From: Helicobacter ganmani
GTDB lineage: Bacteria > Campylobacterota > Campylobacteria > Campylobacterales > Helicobacteraceae
Reading direction: 5' to 3'
DNA: 64,000 nt
NCBI RefSeq assembly: GCF_003364315.1
Contig: NZ_NXLS01000002.1
Span: 124,001-188,000, forward strand
How positions within the stretch are numbered: position 1 is the stretch's first letter; the number at the start of each line of letters is the position of its first letter. This document shows positions 58,237 through 64,000 of this stretch, one piece after another. The notes under the pieces were generated by a model. That model was given only the letters and a program-made list of their open reading frames with translations, did no database searches and was not told where the DNA came from. Position numbers and translations under genes: made by a program.

Positions 58237-58746
58237 TCACCTAATACATTTAAGATTAAAATTTGAGATTTTATAGATTTTAGAAGGTTGAGATTCCGCT
58301 AAACCTCGCTTATCTAAAATCACCATATCCGCCTTTTGCAACGCAAAATCTAAATGAAACATTTGATGATGTGCATTAGCAGAGCTAGAATACAAAAAGG
58401 GGAAGAATCGCAAAAAATCTGCGTGGGAAGTCTCTTGCAATCTATGAGGCTTGATAACACGAATCGCAAGTTTTGTATTCTCGCTACCTTCTCTTGATAA
58501 GGCGTGTTTGCCACTATAAATAAAAGTATTTTTTGTGCTCCTGCGCACTCTATTTTTATATTTTTCAGGAATCCTCACAAGATTTTTAAGCTTACAAAAA
58601 GAATCTAAGGTTAAAAGCGTATTTTGACTTTTTAAACGTCCTTTAATTGCATTGAGCTTCACAAAATCAGCACACAAAAATCCTGCTGTCGTATCGCTTT
58701 GGGCTAAAAAGATTGGTGCAACCTCACAATCTGTGAAAAAATCCAT
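58237..58746 (-). CDS. Short YrdC/Sua5-like protein
   Basis: 169 residues. FLAQSDTTAGFLCADFVKLNAIKGR resembles the Sua5/YrdC start (P-T-D-T.YGL), and FLYSSSANAHHQMF resembles the SSAN motif, so this is a diverged member of the Sua5/YciO/YrdC family seen in Campylobacterota. It is shorter than true TsaC (about 190-200), and the KR.....P substrate region is changed, so threonylcarbamoyl-AMP synthesis is doubtful. An N-terminal MDFFTDCEVAP segment precedes the domain. Confidence 0.72.
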   Translation of the reverse strand: MDFFTDCEVAPIFLAQSDTTAGFLCADFVKLNAIKGRLKSQNTLLTLDSFCKLKNLVRIPEKYKNRVRRSTKNTFIYSGKHALSREGSENTKLAIRVIKPHRLQETSHADFLRFFPFLYSSSANAHHQMFHLDFALQKADMVILDKRGLAESQPSKIYKISNFNLKCIR

Positions 58747-58776
58747 TGGCTATAATCCTTATTCACATTTTACTCA

Positions 58777-61700
58777 TCATTGCTCCAAGTAATCCTGAAT
58801 CGCTTTTGCTAGATTTGGATTATGAGATTTTAACTCACTAATCGCACAAACCGCCACGCGCGCAGCTTCAATCGTCGTAAAATAAGGCACATTATGGCGC
58901 AAAACTTGAGTGCGGATTTTGTCTGTGTCGTCCTTGCTTGAAGTTTCATCACTTGTGTTAATCGCCAAAGCAATTTCCCCATTAGCGAGCATATCACCAA
59001 TATTTGGACGCCCTTCGCTAATCTTTAATGCCTCCTCGCAAGCAATTCCAGCATTTTTTAGAATCTCTGCTGTGCCTTTTGTCGCACAAAGATGAAAATC
59101 AAAATGTTGCAAATCTTTTGCAAGCGAAACCGCTTGAGACTTATCAAGACTACGAAGAGAAATAAAAATTTTTCCTTTTGTAGGAAGTGAATTTTTACAA
59201 GCCAACTGACTTTTGGCAAAACTTAACCCAAAACTCTCGCTAATCCCCATAACTTCACCTGTTGAGCGCATTTCTGGTCCTAGCACCATCACCGCACCGC
59301 TTAACTTATTAAATGGAAAAACAGATTCTTTGACTGCGATATGTTTAGGGGTTTTGGGTTTATATAAACCATTTTTAAACTCTGTTTTTTGGAATTTATC
59401 ATAACGCGCAAGTGCAGATTTCAAATCTCCATTTACCATTACATCAGTGGCAACCTTTGCAAGCGGAATCCCGGTCGCTTTGCTTACAAATGGCACGGTG
59501 CGACTTGCGCGGGGATTGACTTCAATAAGATAAAGTGTATTTTCAAAGATTGCGTATTGTGTATTCATTAGTCCCACTACTCCTAGATTTCTAGCAATCC
59601 TTGCAGTTGTTTCCTCAACCTCTCTTATGCGCTCCTCTGATAAGCTAATTGTAGGCAATGAACAGGCAGAATCACCGCTATGGATTCCTGCCTCTTCAAT
59701 GTGCTGCATAATTCCCGCAATATAAACTTCCTTGCCATCACAAATAATATCCACATCTAATTCAATGGCATTATTTAAAAATTTGTCAATGAGCACAGGG
59801 CTATCCTCGCTGACGCTCACCGCCTCACTCATATAATCTTGCAATTCGTTCATATTATAAACAATCCGCATTGCGCGTCCACCTAACACATAGCTAGGAC
59901 GCACAAGCACAGGGAATCCTATGTCTTGGGCGATATTAATTGCTTCTTCTTTCGTATAGGCTGTGCCATTCTTAGGTTGAATGAGTCCATTTTCTTCCAC
60001 AAATTTTGCAAATTTTTCTCTATCCTCTGCAATATCAATAGTTTTTGCACTTGTGCCGATGATTTTAGCACCAATTGTCGTAAGCTTCTTAGCGAGTTTC
60101 AGAGGTGTCTGCCCACCAAAATGCACGATGATTCCATCTGGTTTCTCACGCTCAATCACACTGCGCACGTGCTCAAAGGTGATTGGCTCAAAGTAGAGGG
60201 TGTCGCTAGTGTCGTAATCCGTGCTAACGGTCTCGGGATTACAATTATACATAATGCTTTGAATGCCCATATCACGCAAAGCGAAACTTGCATGCACGCA
60301 AGCATAATCAAACTCTATTCCTTGTCCAATGCGATTGGGTCCTCCACCGATGATGAGCACTTTTTTCTTATTGCTTTGTGGAATCTCTGGACTCAACTCA
60401 CACTCAAAAGGAATCGTAGAATACAAATATGCGGTTTGGGTAGCAAACTCTGCCGCGCAAGTATCTACTTCATTGTAACTTAAACCAATCTTTGCCTTTT
60501 GCCTCAAAGCATAAATATCCTCTTCGCGCAATTCTAGGGATTCGGTTTTATTAACTAAAAAAGCAAGCATTTTATCACTAAAGCCATATTGTTTGACTTT
60601 TCTTAAGAAATTTGCATTGTTAAGTCTTTCAAAAGAAATTTGTTGCTCTAGCGCAATGATTTCTGCAATTTGATTGAGAAAATAGGAATCTACTTTGCAC
60701 CATTTTTGCACTTCTTCTACACTGATTCCGCGACGAAACGCGTCGGCAATATAAAGCAATCTCTCGGCATTTGGGCGTCGCACTTCGCGTTGAATCTCGT
60801 TTAAATCACTACTTTTGGGCGTAAAGCCAAAGATTCCTGTTTCTAAGCTATTGAGTGCTTTTTGCAAGGATTCTTTGAAAGTTGTGCCAATCGCCATAAC
60901 TTCACCAATGGATTTCATAGAAGTTGTCAGGGTAGAATCTGCTTGTGGAAATTTCTCAAAGGTAAAACGAGGAATCTTTGTTACAATATAATCAATACTA
61001 GGTTCAAAGCTTGCAGGCGTGCCTGTAATGTCGTTTTTGATTTCGTCTAAAGTAAAACCTACTGCAAGCAAGGTAGCAACCTTGGCGATTGGATAACCTG
61101 TTGCCTTAGAAGCAAGCGCGGAAGAGCGCGAAACGCGGGGGTTCATCTCAATCACGGTCATTCTGCCGCTGCTAGGATTAATGGCAAATTGCACATTGCT
61201 CCCGCCTGTATCCACACCAATTTCGCGCAAAATAGCAAAGGAGGCATCACGCATTCTTTGATATTCCTTATCTGTCAGCGTCAATGCTGGGGCAATCGTG
61301 ATAGAATCCCCTGTATGCACTCCCATTGGGTCTAAATTCTCAATGCTACATACGATAATGCAATTATCCGCTCTATCACGAATCACCTCCATTTCGTATT
61401 CTTTCCAACCCAACAAGGATTCTTCAACCAAAATCTCACCAATAGGGCTAATCTCTAAACCATTTTGCGCTAGATTCTTAAATTCGTCAATATTATAAGC
61501 GACACCGCTTCCACCTCCCGCTAAGGTATAACTTGCACGAATAATAAGTGGGAATCCTATCTCTCTTGCAGCATCTAACGCCTCTTCAAGTGTGTAGGCA
61601 TAACGAGATTTTGGCAAATCCATACCGATTTTTAGCATTGCCTCTTTAAACGCCTGCCTATCCTCACCTTTTTTAATTGCTTCGGGTTTTGCACCAAGAA

Positions 61701-62037
61701 ATTGCACTCCTTGAAGCATTCCTTTTTCAAACATACTCATTGCGATATTTAGTGCTGTTTGTCCGCCCATAGTAGGCAAAATCGCATCTACTTTTTCTTT
61801 TTTAATAATATCTGCAACCACCTCTTCAGTAATTGGTTCAATGAAAGTGCGGTCTGCAAACTCTGGGTCTGTCATAATCGTTGCTGGATTGGAGTTAATC
61901 AGCACGACTTTATAACCTAACTCTTTGAGTGTTTTTGCAGCTTGTGTGCCTGAATAATCAAACTCGCACGCCTGCCCAATGACGATTGGTCCTGAACCAA
62001 TCAATAGAATTGTTTGAATGTCATTTCGTTTTGGCAT
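58777..62037 (-). CDS. carB: Carbamoyl-phosphate synthase, large subunit
   Basis: Makes carbamoyl phosphate for pyrimidines and arginine. 1086 residues from the ATG at 62037 ([20 protein letters not shown]). Two homologous halves, each with a pre-ATP-grasp and ATP-grasp domain ([13 protein letters not shown]-type and [12 protein letters not shown] loops; [17 protein letters not shown] and [10 protein letters not shown]), then an MGS-like allosteric domain (about 940-1086). The frame is open to 62193, but that part overlaps gmk and is excluded. Only the large subunit is in the window. Confidence 0.97.
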   Translation of the reverse strand: MPKRNDIQTILLIGSGPIVIGQACEFDYSGTQAAKTLKELGYKVVLINSNPATIMTDPEFADRTFIEPITEEVVADIIKKEKVDAILPTMGGQTALNIAMSMFEKGMLQGVQFLGAKPEAIKKGEDRQAFKEAMLKIGMDLPKSRYAYTLEEALDAAREIGFPLIIRASYTLAGGGSGVAYNIDEFKNLAQNGLEISPIGEILVEESLLGWKEYEMEVIRDRADNCIIVCSIENLDPMGVHTGDSITIAPALTLTDKEYQRMRDASFAILREIGVDTGGSNVQFAINPSSGRMTVIEMNPRVSRSSALASKATGYPIAKVATLLAVGFTLDEIKNDITGTPASFEPSIDYIVTKIPRFTFEKFPQADSTLTTSMKSIGEVMAIGTTFKESLQKALNSLETGIFGFTPKSSDLNEIQREVRRPNAERLLYIADAFRRGISVEEVQKWCKVDSYFLNQIAEIIALEQQISFERLNNANFLRKVKQYGFSDKMLAFLVNKTESLELREEDIYALRQKAKIGLSYNEVDTCAAEFATQTAYLYSTIPFECELSPEIPQSNKKKVLIIGGGPNRIGQGIEFDYACVHASFALRDMGIQSIMYNCNPETVSTDYDTSDTLYFEPITFEHVRSVIEREKPDGIIVHFGGQTPLKLAKKLTTIGAKIIGTSAKTIDIAEDREKFAKFVEENGLIQPKNGTAYTKEEAINIAQDIGFPVLVRPSYVLGGRAMRIVYNMNELQDYMSEAVSVSEDSPVLIDKFLNNAIELDVDIICDGKEVYIAGIMQHIEEAGIHSGDSACSLPTISLSEERIREVEETTARIARNLGVVGLMNTQYAIFENTLYLIEVNPRASRTVPFVSKATGIPLAKVATDVMVNGDLKSALARYDKFQKTEFKNGLYKPKTPKHIAVKESVFPFNKLSGAVMVLGPEMRSTGEVMGISESFGLSFAKSQLACKNSLPTKGKIFISLRSLDKSQAVSLAKDLQHFDFHLCATKGTAEILKNAGIACEEALKISEGRPNIGDMLANGEIALAINTSDETSSKDDTDKIRTQVLRHNVPYFTTIEAARVAVCAISELKSHNPNLAKAIQDYLEQ

Positions 62038-62117
62038 AAAATCCTTCTTGCAATTTTGGTTTGGGTTAAAATTTCGTAATTCTAGCGTTTTATGACTTAA
62101 AAATTTGAGGGAAAATT

Positions 62118-62738
62118 CTATTTTTTCCAATTTTGCAAAAAAGGTTGAAGCTGATATAAACTTGCCCTGCAAAATGCACTTCTTGCAATACAAACAAGTT
62201 GCTTAGCGGATTCCTCTAGGTTTTCATTAATGATTAAAAAATCAAAATTATGGAGGCTTTCCACTTCATCTAGCGCATTTTCTAATCGCTTTTGAATCAC
62301 CTCTGCACTATCACTTCCGCGCCCGCTCAAACGCTCTTTCAAAATGCTTTTACTTGGTGTTGTGATAAACACGCTTGTCGTTTGATTTGGAAAAATTTTT
62401 TTAAGATTTGCTTGTCCTTGCACATCAATGTCAAAAATCACAAGCTTATCCTCTTGTAATGCCTTTAAAACTTGCGTTTTAGAAGTGCCATAATAATTTC
62501 CATGCACTTGCGCCCACTCTAAAAATTCTCCCTTTTGGATTCCATTTTCAAAGACATCTTTTTCAATAAAATAATAATGCACTCCTTCTATTTCGCCCTC
62601 ACGTTTCTTGCGTGTAGTAGAGGAAATAGAAAAATAATGGCTAGGAAACTCTTGTGCTAAAATTTTATATAATGAGCTTTTTCCTGCCCCGCTAGGACCA
62701 GAAAGAATGAGAATCGCTCCTTTGTATTTCATAAACAT
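62118..62738 (-). CDS. gmk: Guanylate kinase
   Basis: Phosphorylates GMP to GDP. 206 residues with P-loop [12 protein letters not shown] at about 12-23, the GMP-binding [19 protein letters not shown] region, and [14 protein letters not shown]. Its ATG is directly adjacent to the stop codon of the acidic gene upstream; the same order (acidic chePep gene then gmk) is known in H. pylori. Confidence 0.97.
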   Translation of the reverse strand: MFMKYKGAILILSGPSGAGKSSLYKILAQEFPSHYFSISSTTRKKREGEIEGVHYYFIEKDVFENGIQKGEFLEWAQVHGNYYGTSKTQVLKALQEDKLVIFDIDVQGQANLKKIFPNQTTSVFITTPSKSILKERLSGRGSDSAEVIQKRLENALDEVESLHNFDFLIINENLEESAKQLVCIARSAFCRASLYQLQPFLQNWKK

Positions 62739-64000
62739 TTAGTCTTTTTTAGGAAATTGAATATTAATACTAATAGACGCACCGCTTAGCAAATCTTTTA
62801 GATTTTGGGACTGCAAGGCTTGCAATGCGCCAATGAGAGATTCTAGCGAATTTGCTTGAATATTGCTTGGCAATGTGGAATCCTCTGCCACACTTGCATT
62901 TGGCACAATTGGAGTGAGATTTGGGGCTTTTGCAATAGGTTCTCCCAAAGCTTCGCTCATTCCCTCTACGCTTAAGCTATCAAATTCGTCTAAGCCGCTT
63001 TCTAACGCGGCAGGCTCTGTCTTTGATTCCTCCTCTAAAGGCAAATCTAAATCTCCTGTCAAATCCGCTTCCAAATTCTCGCTTAAATCCTCTGCTATGG
63101 AATCCTCCGCATTCTCTGATTCCGTTTCATTGGTTTGTGCTGCAATTTCAGATTCTGCCCCCATATCAAGGTCTAGTTCCTCTTGCGTTTGCTCTTGAGA
63201 TTCTAAATTTAAATCACCTAAATCCTCTTCTGTGGATTCTGAAGCTTCCGCAGGTAAATCAGCCAATGAATCTCCTGAATCCGTGGATAAATCCAAGTCT
63301 CCAAAGTCGGAATCCAATACATCATTAGAGCTAGATTCTAAATCCCCCAATTCTCCTATATCCAGTCCGGAGGCATTAGAATCCGCACTTTCCTCGCCCA
63401 TATCTTGCGCTATTTCCTCTGTTGTCTCTACCGCTTTTTCATCGCCCATTTCCTCATCAAGTGCAGGCAACCCTAAATCTTCATCTGCCAACAAATCCGA
63501 TTCTGCATTTTCTAGGCTTTCCGCTTCTTTTGTTTCGTTATCAAAATCCAAATCCAAGTCTAAATCTGCTTCTCCTTCTTCGCTTGTTTCTGCAAAATCC
63601 GCACTATTGCCCTTAATATCATCGCCACCTAAGCCTTCTAACTGCACATCAAAATCCTCGCCTTGAGATTCCAAAGATTCCTCTTTAGAATCCTCCGCGA
63701 CTTCAATATTATCAAGCTCTGCTTGCAAATCACTAAAGTCCAAATCCTCACCGGCACTAGAATCGCCACCCAAATCCATCTCCTCGCCCAAATCCGATGA
63801 AGTGTCTGTTGATTCAGGTAAAGCCTCCTCATTTGAAAGTAAATCTTTAATCTCCTCCACATCACCTTTATCTAGAACATTTAAATCTGAAGATTCTTCT
63901 TTAGAATCGTCTGCACCAAAATCCAACTGCGCGTCCCCGTCCTCTGCACCAAAATCTAATGGGACATTCGCCTCTTCTCCCGCCTCTTCTATACCCTCTT
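62739..64000 (-). CDS. chePep: ChePep-like poly-acidic protein, C-terminal part (runs off the window)
   Basis: The frame is open through the right edge; the first complete codon visible is at about 63996, and a TTG at 63926 is not a real start. At least 415 residues are seen. Nearly all is an Asp/Glu/Ser-rich, low-complexity region with short imperfect repeats (LDFGAEDGD, LDFGADDSKEE, DLDLDLDFDNE, GDLDLPLEEE). The end changes to a compact conserved-looking tail, SLIGALQALQSQNLKDLL and ISINIQFPKKD. In H. pylori the gene before gmk is the poly-E protein ChePep, a chemotaxis regulator with an N-terminal receiver domain and polar localisation. Identity here rests on position and composition. Confidence 0.75.
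   Translation of the reverse strand, partial: EGIEEAGEEANVPLDFGAEDGDAQLDFGADDSKEESSDLNVLDKGDVEEIKDLLSNEEALPESTDTSSDLGEEMDLGGDSSAGEDLDFSDLQAELDNIEVAEDSKEESLESQGEDFDVQLEGLGGDDIKGNSADFAETSEEGEADLDLDLDFDNETKEAESLENAESDLLADEDLGLPALDEEMGDEKAVETTEEIAQDMGEESADSNASGLDIGELGDLESSSNDVLDSDFGDLDLSTDSGDSLADLPAEASESTEEDLGDLNLESQEQTQEELDLDMGAESEIAAQTNETESENAEDSIAEDLSENLEADLTGDLDLPLEEESKTEPAALESGLDEFDSLSVEGMSEALGEPIAKAPNLTPIVPNASVAEDSTLPSNIQANSLESLIGALQALQSQNLKDLLSGASISINIQFPKKD

Noticed and set aside
62038-62193. N-terminal extension of carB by 52 residues
   Set aside because: The extension overlaps gmk and does not fit the conserved carB start MPKRNDIQ at 62037.
63232-63666. Long Ser/Pro-rich open frame opposite the acidic gene
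   Set aside because: It is the antisense reading of repeated Asp/Glu/Ser codons (GAT, GAA, TCC), which gives Ser, Pro and Lys strings without stops. No start signal.

Overview
This AT-rich window reads as chromosomal DNA of a Campylobacterota (epsilonproteobacterial) species, most likely an enterohepatic Helicobacter or close relative. Supporting this are the gmk gene beside a ChePep-like poly-acidic gene, the oorDABC 2-oxoglutarate oxidoreductase operon, a CcsB-CcsA fusion, a desulforubrerythrin of the Campylobacter Rrc type, RibBA with a worn-out second half, and a sigma54-type flgE promoter. A malate dehydrogenase, a glutamate 5-kinase and a MetA/MetY methionine branch fit an enterohepatic species better than H. 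pylori. The species call is inference from gene content.

Layout: 1-1.8 kb petA-petB (bc1 complex); 2-8.8 kb lipoprotein, ychF, pepA, dedA, proB, obgE, rpmA, rplU; 8.9-10 kb a small accessory islet (HTH gene, frameshifted gene, short inverted-repeat element); 10-12.5 kb ridA, an exported protein and the molybdenum cofactor operon moaD-moaE-mobB-mog; 12.7-27.2 kb the S10/spc/alpha ribosomal superoperon, all on the minus strand; 27.4-31.8 kb a racemase remnant, nth, an AsmA-like gene and mltG; 31.9-35.8 kb mdh and oorDABC; 36-43 kb translation genes (rplT, rpmI, infC, thrS) and ccsBA; 43-50.3 kb desulforubrerythrin, pyrF, nusB, ribH, kdsA, carbonic anhydrase, motB, dedA, ribBA; 50.3-50.6 kb tRNA-Gln and tRNA-fMet; 50.8-55.4 kb a chemoreceptor and flgE; 55.6-58.7 kb metY, metA and two small genes; 58.8-64 kb carB, gmk and a chePep-like gene that runs off the right edge.

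Most of the window is conserved housekeeping sequence. I found no CRISPR array, prophage, transposase gene or defence system. The most notable structure is non-coding: a family of short intergenic elements (about 110-180 bp) with inverted ends of the type CGTCATTGCGAG/CTCGCAATGACG, a shared interior and changing but still paired hairpin arms. Every near-complete copy lies 6-30 bp from a stop codon. Other points worth a second look are two decayed genes (9.4-9.7 kb and 27.4-27.6 kb), a NusB with a basic tail of about 105 residues, a motB without motA beside it, a 77-bp head-to-head overlap between mltG and an AsmA-like gene, a MetA with the acetyl-CoA-type residue next to its matching sulfhydrylase, and b6-type haem spacing in cytochrome b.
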